Of a stretch of 64,000 nt of DNA, positions 35,559 to 45,086 are shown one piece after another. The stretch's first letter is position 1; each line of letters starts with the position of its first letter. The notes below the pieces were generated by a model. That model was not told the origin of the DNA. It saw only the letters and a list, made by a program, of their open reading frames with translations, and did not search any database. The stretch lies in the NCBI GenBank assembly GCA_007741555.1, contig CP036526.1, positions 5,332,001 through 5,396,000 on the forward strand, given 5' to 3'. Source of the DNA: Stieleria marina. GTDB lineage: Bacteria; Planctomycetota; Planctomycetia; Pirellulales; Pirellulaceae. The translations under genes and the position numbers were made by a program.

Positions 35559-37043
35559 TCAAACTTCCGACAAGGTAGGGATTTTGAAATCCGGATTGTT
35601 CGGATCTTTCAAAAGCACGTTAGCCAAGTCCGCCATCTCGCCCGTGTGCGTTTCGGTTTTCGGATCAAAATTCAGGGTGGGCCCAACCGTGTACTTTTCT
35701 GTATCGGCCACTCCGACTCCATTGGCCATGACGTCATGCAACTTTCCGAAATGCTTAGCGGCGTCGACATTGTCACCAAACTTCCCAGCCGATACGTCAA
35801 ACGGAACTTCTTTTCCTAAGCGATAGGAGTTGTTCATCAGGTGCCCTAAGACACAGCCATAATGAGCATCCATCACGTTCCCATTGGCCATTCTGGGATC
35901 GTTGGCGCGGACGGCGGCGATAAACGCTTTCCAGTTGCCACCCGGAGTGACTTTGCCTGGCTCTAGTTCCAACGCCTCTGGTTTGTCAGCTCCTGGACGT
36001 AGGATTTTGTACTTGCCTTCGCCCGTGATCACACTGCCGTCTTCCAAGTAGTATTCGTTGTAGACCTGCCGCTGGTAGCCTTTGTAGTTCACGTTGCGAA
36101 CATTGAAGAACACCATTTGGCCGTTGGGATACTCCGCCATGGAAAACATCGTATTGGGTGTTTGTCCCTGATCGTCCCACGCAAACCGACCGCCAATCGC
36201 CATGGTGCGAACGGGATGTGTTTGATCGTCGTCGATCGCCCAACGGGCGACGTCCAACTGGTGAGTCCCCTGGTTGTTGAGATCGCCGTTGCCCGTTTTC
36301 CAAAACCAGTGCCAATTGTACGGGTGATAATTGCCGTGGTACTTATCGATGACCGCGGGGCCTTTCCATTGTTTCCAGTCAAGATTGGCGGGAGCCGGTT
36401 CGAACGGTTTGGTACCGATTCCGCTCCGTGGTTTGCAGCAGTATCCGTAAGCAATTTTCAAACGCGGCAGCTTGCCCGATTTCAAAGCTTCGTGCAGCCC
36501 CGCGATTCCCGCATTACTACGTCGCTGGGTCCCGTGCTGAATGACGACGCCGTATTTTTTCTGAGCTTCGACAGCAATGCGTCCTTCGCCCACATCGTGA
36601 CTCATCGGCTTTTCCACATAGACGTGCTTTCCAGCTTGAGCAGCCGTGATCGTGATCAGTGAATGCCAATGATTGGGCGTCGCAACCGAGATGGCGTCCA
36701 AATTCTTATCATCAAGGGCTTCTCGAAAATCCGAAATGCCCTTGGTTTCGTATTTGCCCTCGGCGCGTTTGTTGATGCTTTTGACTCGATCGTAAAGCAC
36801 CTTTCGATCCGGATCGATCGCATAAGCGACTTCGGTATTGTCGGCGCCCATCCAGCCACCGACGTGTGATTGCCCGCGCCCGTTGAGTCCTGCGACCGCG
36901 ATCCGCACTCGGTCATTGGCACCTTTGATCTGCCCGGATGCCCGCGTCCCCATGATGATCAAGGATCCCCCCGCAACCGAAGTGGTTTTCAAGAAACTGC
37001 GGCGAGTAGATTTCGACTGTTTTGGGCGGGACTTGGCTGTCAT
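35559..37043 (-). CDS. Tat-exported Gfo/Idh/MocA family oxidoreductase
   Basis: A 494-residue oxidoreductase with a twin-arginine signal (TRRSFLKTTSVAGGSLIIMG, residues 14-33), which implies folding with its cofactor in the cytoplasm before export. The Rossmann domain (VRIAVAGLNGRGQSHVGGW) and the signature GKHVYVEKPMSHDVGEG with the EKP lysine are clear. The central stretch YHPYNWHWFWKTGNGDLNNQGTH is typical of the large planctomycete/Bacteroidetes subfamily. Exported members are expanded in planctomycetes and probably act on sugars in the periplasm; substrate unknown. The beta-propeller-like gene follows after 66 bp. Confidence 0.92.
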   Translation of the reverse strand: MTAKSRPKQSKSTRRSFLKTTSVAGGSLIIMGTRASGQIKGANDRVRIAVAGLNGRGQSHVGGWMGADNTEVAYAIDPDRKVLYDRVKSINKRAEGKYETKGISDFREALDDKNLDAISVATPNHWHSLITITAAQAGKHVYVEKPMSHDVGEGRIAVEAQKKYGVVIQHGTQRRSNAGIAGLHEALKSGKLPRLKIAYGYCCKPRSGIGTKPFEPAPANLDWKQWKGPAVIDKYHGNYHPYNWHWFWKTGNGDLNNQGTHQLDVARWAIDDDQTHPVRTMAIGGRFAWDDQGQTPNTMFSMAEYPNGQMVFFNVRNVNYKGYQRQVYNEYYLEDGSVITGEGKYKILRPGADKPEALELEPGKVTPGGNWKAFIAAVRANDPRMANGNVMDAHYGCVLGHLMNNSYRLGKEVPFDVSAGKFGDNVDAAKHFGKLHDVMANGVGVADTEKYTVGPTLNFDPKTETHTGEMADLANVLLKDPNNPDFKIPTLSEV

Positions 37044-37877
37044 GGCGGGACATTAGAGAAAGGCGTATCGGGAGGACTAAATCAAGCGTCTATCTTAACG
37101 TCACGCATGAAGCTGTGTGTCATTGGACTGCTGGCGTTCGAGTGGATTTGTTGCACTGATTTTCGCACGCATGACGCGTCCCTGACCGCCACGCTTGAAT
37201 CGCCAGCCAGGCACAGCACTTTGGTTCTTGCACCGCAGACGCATGGCCGCCGCGTTGGGCAAGCGAATTTTCCTGAACCAATCGATCGATCCAATCACTT
37301 AGAATCCGTCGACCACCAAACACCTTCTCGAAAGCGCCGTTGGTCGCCCTGATTGTCTACTAGTCGTGATCAAACCTTCGCGATCCGCACCACACTCGTC
37401 TGGACAATCGGAACGCTGGAACCGCCTGTCCACTCCGCCAGCCAAAACCATTCATCTGCCGACTGACCATTTACTAAGACTGCGATACCGCACGGGCGAT
37501 CGTCCCATCGATCAATCCCAAATTATCCAGCACCCCAACGATCCATGGACTTGCCAACCAGCACAGCGCCGGGATGCATCCGCAACTCTCAATCAACTTG
37601 GTAACCCTGATGCACATCCGTCACGCCGCGGATCCACCAACTTTCGGTACTTCGGGTTCCCGCAAAGCGAAAAATAGTTGCTCCAAACCATTGAACGTTT
37701 GTTTCATCCCTCACTTGGCTGTTAATCCGAGCTTGATCCTCGATCGGTCCCGTAATTGCCGCTAGTTACGTAAACCCGACCTCTCAATCGGATTTAAACA
37801 GTGCAAAAGTTTTTCACCTGAACCGAGATTTCGGTGAGACACCCCCGCATTCGTACTCGCTAGGCTGATTTCACCTG
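37044..37877. other. Long intergenic region without a supported gene
   Basis: About 830 bp with only short overlapping frames on both strands. The best weak candidate is an 81-codon plus frame from ATG 37107 (MKLCVIGLLAFEWICC at its start), which has a hydrophobic beginning but no other feature of a gene. I see no RNA gene. Promoters of the divergent oxidoreductase and Rrf2 genes should be within it. Confidence 0.4.
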
Positions 37878-37938
37878 ACACATCGCTTGATGTGACTTCT
37901 CTTCTCTTCTTCTCTTCTCACCAATGACAGGGGTGTCA
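37878..37938 (+). promoter_or_regulatory. Two inverted repeats before the Rrf2 gene, candidate operators
   Basis: CACATC-gctt-GATGTG at 37878-37893 is a perfect 6-4-6 inverted repeat. TGACA-GGGG-TGTCA at 37925-37938 is a perfect 5-4-5 repeat whose GGGG centre also forms the likely ribosome binding site of the TTG-start Rrf2 gene. A CT-rich tract (TTCTCTTCT repeated, about 37895-37920) lies between. The arrangement would suit autoregulation by the Rrf2 protein. Confidence 0.5.
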
Positions 37939-37939
37939 C

Positions 37940-38527
37940 TTGTTTTCTCAAACCTCAGAGTACGCGCTACGCGCCGTCGTCTGGCTGGCCGAACATCGCA
38001 ACGAAGGCCCGGTCGGCAACAAACGCATCGCTTCGGACACACAGGTCCCGGCAAGCTACCTCTCCAAAATCTTGCACGACTTAGCGTCGGCGGGATTTCT
38101 GTCATCACGACGCGGAGTCGGTGGCGGATTTCAGCTGATCATCTCTCCGGATGAGTTGACGATGTTGGATGTCGTCAACGCCGTCGATCCCCTCAAGCGG
38201 ATCACGTTTTGTGCGCATGTCAGCAAATCGAGTGAACCGATGTGCCCGATGCATCAGCGGCTCAATCAAGCCATCGGCTTAGTGCAGCAAACACTTGGCG
38301 ACGCCACGATCGCCGAAGTCATGCAGTCGCCCGAATCCGTCGATGGCGAATCCGGTTCGCAACCGGTTCGAGTGGACAGAGCTCCGACACAAACGGCCCA
38401 TGCAGAAAACCCTCAGTCGGGCAGCGTGGTGCATATCCCTACGCCAACCATGGTCGATGATTCGGCTGTCCATCGCCAGGAAACGACGCCATTGCCATCC
38501 GTCCTAGCAGCCTCAGGCGCCCGATAG
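37940..38527 (+). CDS. Rrf2 family transcriptional regulator
   Basis: A 195-residue DNA-binding protein read from a TTG start (FSQTSEYALRAVVWLAEH), with an AGGGG ribosome site 8 bases before it. The winged helix-turn-helix is clear: IASDTQVPASYLSKILHDL, then the wing SRRGVGGGFQL. The sensor loop has two cysteines (FCAHVSKSSEPMCPMH) rather than the three of IscR or NsrR, so an iron-sulfur cluster is uncertain. Residues from about 138 on form a Pro/Ser/Thr-rich tail not usual in the family. Inverted repeats directly upstream may be its own operator. A strong terminator follows about 100 bp after the stop. Targets are unknown. Confidence 0.88.
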   Translation: MFSQTSEYALRAVVWLAEHRNEGPVGNKRIASDTQVPASYLSKILHDLASAGFLSSRRGVGGGFQLIISPDELTMLDVVNAVDPLKRITFCAHVSKSSEPMCPMHQRLNQAIGLVQQTLGDATIAEVMQSPESVDGESGSQPVRVDRAPTQTAHAENPQSGSVVHIPTPTMVDDSAVHRQETTPLPSVLAASGAR

Positions 38528-38630
38528 ATCGGCTAAGACTTCAGCGTGGTTGCAGACGAGTTGCTAACTGACCAGTTCAGCAAATCGCCAGAAACCACGT
38601 CTATCCTACAGGGGTTTCCCTCCGCCCTTG

Positions 38631-38663
38631 CCCGCTCCGAGTTTTCGGAGTGGGATTTTTTTT
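38631..38663 (+). terminator. Rho-independent terminator after the Rrf2 gene
   Basis: A 10-bp stem CCCGCTCCGA / TCGGAGTGGG (one G-T pair) with loop GTTT, followed by A and eight T. It lies 104 bp after the Rrf2 stop. Confidence 0.88.
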
Positions 38664-38786
38664 GCCCTTTCGCACCCCACCCAAAGACCAGAGGACTACA
38701 ATTCGTGTCCCGAAGTCGATGTGTATTTGCCGGTCGCAAATCGCCGACTGAGATTTCGCTCCCTCTACTAAAAAAGAGAACGCTGT

Positions 38787-39326
38787 ATGAATCTGAAGAA
38801 CATTGTGTCGCTTGCCTTGGCTGTCGCATTGATCTCCCCCGTCATGGCTGACGACGCGGTGAAAGAGAAGAAGAAAAACGCGAAAGGAAATCGCGGTGCT
38901 TCGATGGCCGGTCAATTGATCAAGCAGCTTAAACCAGTTGGATTGACGGACGAGCAAACCAAAAAGATCAAAGAGCTTGCCAAGGAACCGACTGAGTTAG
39001 CTAAAAAAATCCGTGAGGAAGCCGGCCTGACGCCTGAGCTGATGAAGAAACGTACTGCTGCAATGAAAGAGCTGAAAGACAGCGGCAAGAAGGGAAAAGA
39101 GATGAATGCCGCTGTCAATGAAAAGGCTGGGCTAACCGAAACTCAGATTGCTGCGTTCACCAAAATGAATGAAGCGAGAACGAAGTTTCAGCGTGCAGCA
39201 ATGGCTCTACTGACTGACGAACAGAAAGCAAAAGTTCCTGAGAAAATGCAACGCATGTTAAAGGGCCCCGCCGATAGAAAAGGTAAGGGCAAAGGGAAAG
39301 GCAAAAAGAAAGACGCCACTGAGTAG
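38787..39326 (+). CDS. Small exported Lys-rich helical protein (Spy/CpxP-like in appearance)
   Basis: A 179-residue protein with a signal peptide (MNLKNIVSLALAVALISPVMA, cleavage before DDAV). The mature part is almost all alpha-helical and Lys-rich, with LTDEQTKKIKELAKE, LTETQIAAFTKMNEA and LLTDEQKAKVPEKMQ. These LT-x-Q-like units resemble the periplasmic chaperone group Spy/CpxP, but I cannot prove homology. The tail is a run of Lys/Gly (RKGKGKGKGKKK). It is a single gene framed by terminators at 38631 and 39357. Function unknown. Confidence 0.78.
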   Translation: MNLKNIVSLALAVALISPVMADDAVKEKKKNAKGNRGASMAGQLIKQLKPVGLTDEQTKKIKELAKEPTELAKKIREEAGLTPELMKKRTAAMKELKDSGKKGKEMNAAVNEKAGLTETQIAAFTKMNEARTKFQRAAMALLTDEQKAKVPEKMQRMLKGPADRKGKGKGKGKKKDATE

Positions 39327-39356
39327 GCTGCATTTGCACTTACCAATCAATCCTAG

Positions 39357-39389
39357 AACCTTCGATCCAACACGGTCGAAGGTTTTTTA
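39357..39389 (+). terminator. Rho-independent terminator after the small exported protein gene
   Basis: Stem AACCTTCGA / TCGAAGGTT with a 10-base loop, followed by TTTTATT. It lies 30 bp after the stop and may also act for the convergent DUF1501 gene. Confidence 0.85.
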
Positions 39390-39428
39390 TTGCGTTCTGA
39401 ACCGACTGCGGCAGAGTCACAATTCTTT

Positions 39429-40931
39429 CTACACCACCAGATCGTGAACGACGTGACCGTGGACGTCCGTCAAACGAAAATCACGCCCCTGATAACGGTA
39501 CGTCAGTCGCTTGTGATTGATCCCCAGCAGGTGCAAGATCGTTGCGTTTAAATCGTGGATGTGCATCGTCCCGGGTGTCCAAGTTGCCTTGTCCGGTTGC
39601 GGTGCCAATGGATTGCCGTCAGCGTCCGCAATGTTGTAGCCGTAGTCATCGGTTTGTCCGTAGGTAATCCCGGGTTTGACGCCGCCACCAGCCATCCAAG
39701 TGGTAAAGCATCGCGGATGATGATCGCGGCCGTAGTTGTCTCGAGTCAAACCACCTTGGCAGTAGGCAGTCCGCCCAAATTCTCCGCCCCACACGACCAA
39801 CGTGTCATCCAGCAAACCGCGCCGCTTCAGGTCTTTGATCAACGCCGCACAACCTTGGTCGATGTCTTTGCACTGCGATTCGTGTTCGGCAGGTAGTCGT
39901 CCGTGTGCGTCCCAGCCGCGGTGAAAGATCTGAATGTTTCGCACCCCACGCTCGACCAAACGACGAGCGTTTAAACAACAAGCCGCAAAGGTTCCGGGCG
40001 TTTTGGCATCATCACCGTACAGCTGCATCGTCTCGGCTGATTCTTGTGACAGATCCATCAACTCTGGCACCGACGTCTGCATCCGGTACGCCATTTCGTG
40101 CTGTTTGATGCGAGACAGAATCTCTGGGTCAGCAAAACGTTGGTGCTGTTGTTGATTGAGCGATGCCAGCGCATCGAGCTGCTGCCGTCGGTCAGCCGAA
40201 CTGACTCCTGGCGGGTTGCTCAAGTACAACACCGGATCACCTTCGCTCCGCATTAACATGCCTTGGTGGTCGGACGGCATGAAACCGGTGCCCCACAATC
40301 GGTTGAACAGACTCTGCTCGGGAAATTTGGTGCGCGCGTGCATGACAACGTAGTGCGGCAGGTTATCGTTCATGCTGCCCAGCCCGTAACTCAACCAAGC
40401 GCCCAGACTGGGCCGACCGGGAATCTGGCTACCGGTTTGGATGTAAGTAATCGCCGGATCGTGATTGATAGCCTCGGTAAACGTGCTGTGAACCACGCAC
40501 AGTTCATCGGCAACCGTCGCGGTGTGTGGCAGCAGTTCGCTGACGTAAACACCGTCCGCGCTGTTGTCGTGTTTGGTGAACTTGTACTTACTGGGGCAAA
40601 CCGGCAGGCCATTCTTTTGGTTCGACGTCATTCCTGTGATTCGCTGACCGTCGCGAATGTGATCCGGAAGCTGCTTGTTGAACATGTCCTTCATCTTGGG
40701 CTTGTAATCCCAAAGATCCAGGTGACTGGGACCGCCCGACATAAACAGATAGATGACGTGTTTTGCCTTGGCTGCGTGGTGCAAACCCGAATGATCGCTC
40801 GTCCCATCGGTGGCCGCCTGCAAATCATTTCCAACTAGCCCCGCCATGGCGGCCGTACCAACACCCAACGCCGACCGCCCAAAAAGCTGTCGTCGTGTCA
40901 TCATCAAATCGTGTTCGCGAATCGGATTCAT
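39429..40931 (-). CDS. DUF1501 family Tat-exported protein
   Basis: A 500-residue protein with a twin-arginine signal ([19 protein letters not shown], about residues 11-30). The DUF1501 body has the alkaline phosphatase/sulfatase-superfamily-like features [35 protein letters not shown] and [21 protein letters not shown]. The family is strongly expanded in planctomycetes and nearly always sits next to a cytochrome-c/DUF1549/DUF1553 gene, as here (54 bp downstream of that gene on the same strand). A role in breakdown of complex polysaccharides or sulfated compounds has been suggested for such pairs; not proven. Confidence 0.92.
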   Translation of the reverse strand: MNPIREHDLMMTRRQLFGRSALGVGTAAMAGLVGNDLQAATDGTSDHSGLHHAAKAKHVIYLFMSGGPSHLDLWDYKPKMKDMFNKQLPDHIRDGQRITGMTSNQKNGLPVCPSKYKFTKHDNSADGVYVSELLPHTATVADELCVVHSTFTEAINHDPAITYIQTGSQIPGRPSLGAWLSYGLGSMNDNLPHYVVMHARTKFPEQSLFNRLWGTGFMPSDHQGMLMRSEGDPVLYLSNPPGVSSADRRQQLDALASLNQQQHQRFADPEILSRIKQHEMAYRMQTSVPELMDLSQESAETMQLYGDDAKTPGTFAACCLNARRLVERGVRNIQIFHRGWDAHGRLPAEHESQCKDIDQGCAALIKDLKRRGLLDDTLVVWGGEFGRTAYCQGGLTRDNYGRDHHPRCFTTWMAGGGVKPGITYGQTDDYGYNIADADGNPLAPQPDKATWTPGTMHIHDLNATILHLLGINHKRLTYRYQGRDFRLTDVHGHVVHDLVV

Positions 40932-40985
40932 GGTGTTTTCTCAATCTTTGTATTGGCAAACTGCTGGCGCTGACCGAACCATCTA

Positions 40986-43868
40986 CTAGTAAACAAGAAT
41001 CGCAAGATCACTTGCCAACACGGTAACTGCGACCTGAGTCCACGCGGCTAGCGTGATTGGATCAAGTTCGTCGTTCGTCTCAGCATCACCGATCGACAGC
41101 AATTTCTTTGCGTCTTGTTCGTTCTGCGAATAACGTTTTTTCATTTGGTTTAACAGGTCGACACAAGCTGTTCGTTCGGTGGCATTAGGTGATCGACTGG
41201 CGATCAGTTTGAAAAGCAATTGCAGTCGTTCAGCATCGTTGTCGTTTTCTACGATCAGCCGTTCGGCAAGTTTGCGAGCCATTTCGACACGTTGGGTTTC
41301 ATTCAACATGCCAAGTGACTGAAGGGCTGTACTGGTTCGCGAACGTCGCACACAACTGGATTCACGGTCGGGTGCGTCAAACAAGGTCATCATCGGATGA
41401 GGGCTGGTCCGTTTCCAATACACATAAAGGCTTCGGCGGTACAGTTTGTCGCCCGCATCACGCACGTAACTCTTGGTGTTGCTGGCAGGATGCGCGAGTG
41501 CTTTCCACATTCCGCTGGGCTGATAAGGTTTGACACCTTCGCCGCCCATCCTGGGATCCAGCAGGCCGCTCGCCCACAGCCCCATATCGCGAAGTACTTC
41601 TGCGTCCAACCGAAATCGCGGCCCGCGTGCGATCAGCTTGTTCTCAGGATCATCGACGTCCGTGCGATGTGCCGAATGCTGACGAAACGCCCGGCTTGTT
41701 ACCATCAGCCGCAACAGGTGTTTCAGATCCCATTGACTGCGTTGGAGTTCGACGGCCAACCAATCCAGTAGTTCAGGGTGCGTTGGCTGCTGACCTTGGA
41801 CACCAAAGTCCTCGGGCGAACGCACGATCGCTTCGCCGAACACACGCTGCCAAATTCGATTCACTAAAACACGGGCAACCAACGGATGCTCGGCCGACGT
41901 CAGCCATTGGGCCAATCCCAGTCGGTTGCGTGGCGCATCAGCCGGAAACGCGTTCGTCACCTTCAAAACATCTCTTGGAAGCGGATCACCCTGGGGTTGG
42001 TCATACTCGCCGCGATGCAGCACAAACGTCTCGCGAGCCTGAGGTAATTCTTGGGCGATCAACGTCGTCGTAAAGCTGTCTTGGATCGCTTGAATCGATG
42101 TGGCGATTTGATTTGCCGACGCATCCGACGCCCACACTGCCGCCGGCCCCAGTGGGTCCGACACCATCAGCAGCTGATCGCTAGACGAAGCCTTTGACCA
42201 ATCCTTCGAACTCGCCAACGCATCCCATGGATTGTGAATCTGCGCCGTCAACTCGGTCACCGAAGGCCCTCCGAGTATCTTGATCTGTATCCGATGCTTC
42301 CCCGCCGAGACCTGCATACGCGAAGTTTGCACGCGGCTGTCGTTCGCTTTCGCGGCGACAGCATCGGTTTGGTCGTCAACAAATACCTGGCTTCCCCTTT
42401 CGCCAGAGAATGTCAGCCAAAAGCTCTGTTCTTTCGGCGCGTTTAGATCGAAACGCACCCACACTGCTTGCCCTTTGCTGGGCAACTTTTTCTTGGCCGC
42501 GCGACCGGAGATCGAACCTGGTAGTCCGGCTCCCTTAGTCCATTTCGATTTGGATGGGTCATTGACTTGCGCTGGCGGAATTTCGGCGGCGGAAGGTAGC
42601 GGCGTCGTGTATTGCCAGTCGCTAGATTTCCACTTCGCGGTCGACTGAGCGTACTGCAGTAGTTGAGCGTCGCGAGAAGATTCGGTGCCGGTTGATACGA
42701 CACGTTGTTTGTCAAAACCAGAAAGTAACTGTTGGCTTGCAACCGTGTGCTGCTGCCAAAGTTGCCAATCTTGTTGATTGGCGGGCACGCGAACGGTCGG
42801 GCCATAGGTATATGAATTGCCATCCAAGGCTGGCTCGGCGGTACTGTTGAAGAACGCCATCAACTGGTAGTACTCGTCGTGCTGGATCGGATCGTACTTG
42901 TGAGTGTGGCACCGTGCGCACGTCAGAGAGAGGCCCAGGAAAACGGTGCCGAAGTTTTCGACGCGATCAAAGTTGTTTTTCGCTTGAAACTCATTTGCAA
43001 TCGCGCCGCCTTCGCCCGTGCTCGGATTGAGCCGCACAAACCCGGTCGCAATCTGTTGTTCCAGCGTCGGCTTGGGCATCAAATCACCAGCCAGTTGCCA
43101 AGTGATGAAATCGTTCAACGGCAGATTGTTGTTAAACGCCCGCACGACCCAGTCACGATACGGGTAGATGCCACGCCGATTGTCCAAGTGCAATCCATGC
43201 GTGTCGCCATAACGAACAGCGTCCAGCCAATAACGAGCTTGGTGTTCGCCGAAACGTGAGTCCTGCAAAAGCTGGTCGACTAACGTTTCGTAGGCATCCG
43301 CCGAATCGTCCGCTAGGAACGCATCGAGTTGATCAGGATCCGGCGGTAGCCCTGTCAAAACCAAGGCAGCGCGACGCGCCAACGTGGCGTTGTCCGCGAC
43401 AGGAGCGAAATCAATATTCTTGGCCAACAGCTGTCGGCGAATGAATGTGTCGATCTGCTCAGGACTATCCCCGTTATGATCGGGAGCAGCCTGGGGAGCG
43501 ACAAACGCCCAGTGCCGCGCGTATTTGCCACCTTGCTGGACCCATTTTTGCAACGTGTTGCGTTCGTCGGCTGTCAGTTGCTTTTCAGCATCCTCGGGCG
43601 GCATGGGATCGTCGGCATGGTTGATCCGCTCAATCAAATTGCTCTTGTCCACCGCAGCGGGGTCGATGGCGTGATAGCCGCCCAAATCCTCCGTCGCGGC
43701 TTCATAGGAATCCAGCCTCAAAAGACCTTCTTCCGAATCCGGTCCATGACAAACGAAACATTTGTCAGACAGAATCGGCAGGACTTCGCGAGAGAAATCG
43801 ATTTCGCCGCCAGCAACAAACGTGGGGGCGAACATTGTGATCAGGACGATCAGGTGGGTGCGTAACAT
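40986..43868 (-). CDS. Planctomycete cytochrome C / DUF1549 / DUF1553 domain protein
   Basis: A 960-residue exported protein with signal peptide (LRTHLIVLITMFAPTFVAGG). In order: planctomycete cytochrome C domain with heme motif CFVCH (near residue 37), DUF1549 (FGEHQARYWLDAVRYGDTHGLHLDN; a second CARCHTHKYDPI motif near 315-330), a beta-rich middle part with a carbohydrate-binding look (GQAVWVRFDLNAPKEQSFWLTFS), and DUF1553 (NRIWQRVFGEAIVRSPEDFG; TSRAFRQHSAH). The family is a hallmark of Planctomycetes. It is paired with the DUF1501 gene 54 bp downstream, probably in one operon. The DUF6807 gene also lies upstream on the same strand. Confidence 0.94.
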   Translation of the reverse strand: MLRTHLIVLITMFAPTFVAGGEIDFSREVLPILSDKCFVCHGPDSEEGLLRLDSYEAATEDLGGYHAIDPAAVDKSNLIERINHADDPMPPEDAEKQLTADERNTLQKWVQQGGKYARHWAFVAPQAAPDHNGDSPEQIDTFIRRQLLAKNIDFAPVADNATLARRAALVLTGLPPDPDQLDAFLADDSADAYETLVDQLLQDSRFGEHQARYWLDAVRYGDTHGLHLDNRRGIYPYRDWVVRAFNNNLPLNDFITWQLAGDLMPKPTLEQQIATGFVRLNPSTGEGGAIANEFQAKNNFDRVENFGTVFLGLSLTCARCHTHKYDPIQHDEYYQLMAFFNSTAEPALDGNSYTYGPTVRVPANQQDWQLWQQHTVASQQLLSGFDKQRVVSTGTESSRDAQLLQYAQSTAKWKSSDWQYTTPLPSAAEIPPAQVNDPSKSKWTKGAGLPGSISGRAAKKKLPSKGQAVWVRFDLNAPKEQSFWLTFSGERGSQVFVDDQTDAVAAKANDSRVQTSRMQVSAGKHRIQIKILGGPSVTELTAQIHNPWDALASSKDWSKASSSDQLLMVSDPLGPAAVWASDASANQIATSIQAIQDSFTTTLIAQELPQARETFVLHRGEYDQPQGDPLPRDVLKVTNAFPADAPRNRLGLAQWLTSAEHPLVARVLVNRIWQRVFGEAIVRSPEDFGVQGQQPTHPELLDWLAVELQRSQWDLKHLLRLMVTSRAFRQHSAHRTDVDDPENKLIARGPRFRLDAEVLRDMGLWASGLLDPRMGGEGVKPYQPSGMWKALAHPASNTKSYVRDAGDKLYRRSLYVYWKRTSPHPMMTLFDAPDRESSCVRRSRTSTALQSLGMLNETQRVEMARKLAERLIVENDNDAERLQLLFKLIASRSPNATERTACVDLLNQMKKRYSQNEQDAKKLLSIGDAETNDELDPITLAAWTQVAVTVLASDLAILVY

Positions 43869-43965
43869 GCCTGGATTGTACCATGACGAACTCCCGCACC
43901 AAACAACTGCCCACCAAACAACCGACTCGCCCCCTTATCTCGATCGCCCCAAATCAAATTCACCT

Positions 43966-44979
43966 TCAGCGGTTTTCGTCAAACGTTTTTAGCATGCCGG
44001 GAATATCGAAATCTCCCGTGCTGCCGCCTGGCAGAATCACCAAACGATAGCGGAGCACCAACGGATCGTCCTGCGACAAAGCAACAGGTTTGCGACCTGG
44101 AAAAACAGGATTCTGCATGCTTCGCTTCTGTCGCAAAATCCATTGATCGGATTCGCCAGGGTTGTTTGCGTCGACCAGAATCGCATAGCTAAACTCTTTG
44201 GCGCGAAACAACATCCAGCGGTCAGCCTTGATCGCTTTCTTGGTCGGAGCGATTGCCCCGTCGGTGCCAACAAACTGCAAACTCTCTGGCATGCGAAAAC
44301 GCGTGCTAAAACCACCGTAGCCTTTTTCGTCATCCGATCCACCGATGCGAACGTCTGGCTGCAACGCTTTGATCGCGATTCGAAAATCGATGGCACGGTA
44401 CGGTTGCAGACTCTGGTTCTGGCTCTGGCTCTCGCTCTGGGTTTTGTTTTCGGGATGCACCGTGATGGTGACGGAATCCGAAGCGATGGGGAGTGGATTG
44501 CCAAGCGAGTCGCGGATCTGAGGCGACTTCCAAATTGCCGTGGCCTGTATTTTTGCCGTGTCATCGACAATCTCAGCAGCGACCGACTGGTTGTCCCAAC
44601 TGAATTGGTCGCAGATCCATGCGTCGCCGGCCGATTGATCGCCCACCAAAACTTGGTGCCAAGCCCAGAACACGCCACGGTGGTGCCGATGATCGCTTGG
44701 GAAATCTTCACTGATTACATTTCCCTTCAGGTCACTCAGCGGATGCACGTAGTGAGCCCGTCGGTACGGCTTTTCTCCCGCGATCTGATTGTCGCCGAAC
44801 TGGTACGTCAAAACGGGCTTTCCGCCTTCGCTGACACTGACCGATTGCCAATCACGAATGATCTGAAACTCCGCCGCGTCTACTGTCGGTTGTAATTGCA
44901 AGATCGCGATCACCGCCCAAGCAAAACCGGAGGCGACGGCTTTGCTGGCCAACATACGAATCGTAAATGGCTGGTTCAT
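43966..44979 (-). CDS. DUF6807 (PmoA-like) family exported protein
   Basis: A 337-residue protein with signal peptide (about residues 10-35, ending near VDA). The family motif is clear: HYVHPLSDLKGNVISEDFPSDHRHHRGVFWAWHQV (split here as HPLSDLKG, DFPSDHRHHRG, FWAWHQV). It has been annotated as 'methane oxygenase PmoA' in error; these proteins are not methane monooxygenase subunits. A Gln/Ser run (SESQSQNQSL, near 190) comes from a short GGCTCT-type DNA repeat at about 44409-44443 and is probably a recent expansion. Function unknown, possibly polysaccharide-related. It lies 97 bp before the cytochrome-type gene on the same strand. Confidence 0.82.
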   Translation of the reverse strand: MNQPFTIRMLASKAVASGFAWAVIAILQLQPTVDAAEFQIIRDWQSVSVSEGGKPVLTYQFGDNQIAGEKPYRRAHYVHPLSDLKGNVISEDFPSDHRHHRGVFWAWHQVLVGDQSAGDAWICDQFSWDNQSVAAEIVDDTAKIQATAIWKSPQIRDSLGNPLPIASDSVTITVHPENKTQSESQSQNQSLQPYRAIDFRIAIKALQPDVRIGGSDDEKGYGGFSTRFRMPESLQFVGTDGAIAPTKKAIKADRWMLFRAKEFSYAILVDANNPGESDQWILRQKRSMQNPVFPGRKPVALSQDDPLVLRYRLVILPGGSTGDFDIPGMLKTFDENR

Positions 44980-45086
44980 AGAAAAACAACGTCTCGATGT
45001 ACGGCGGAAGATTGACGGCCAAATGGGGCGGGCTTGCCAGCGTGCTAACCTGACATACTGATTCTACTCCTATTTAAAGCCAGCCG

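Noticed and set aside
37107-37352. 81-codon plus frame with a hydrophobic start (MKLCVIGLLAF)
   Set aside because: No ribosome site, no conserved features, Arg-rich tail; more likely chance in non-coding DNA.
37366-37677. 103-codon plus frame in the 37.0-37.9 kb gap
   Set aside because: Low-quality composition (Pro/Arg/His-rich), no domain and no ribosome site.
37890-37922. CT-rich microsatellite before the Rrf2 gene as a mobile element end
   Set aside because: No matching copy, target-site repeat or transposase gene nearby.
44409-44443. GGCTCT-like short repeat giving SESQSQNQSL in the DUF6807 protein
   Set aside because: In frame and short; an ordinary low-complexity expansion rather than a separate feature.
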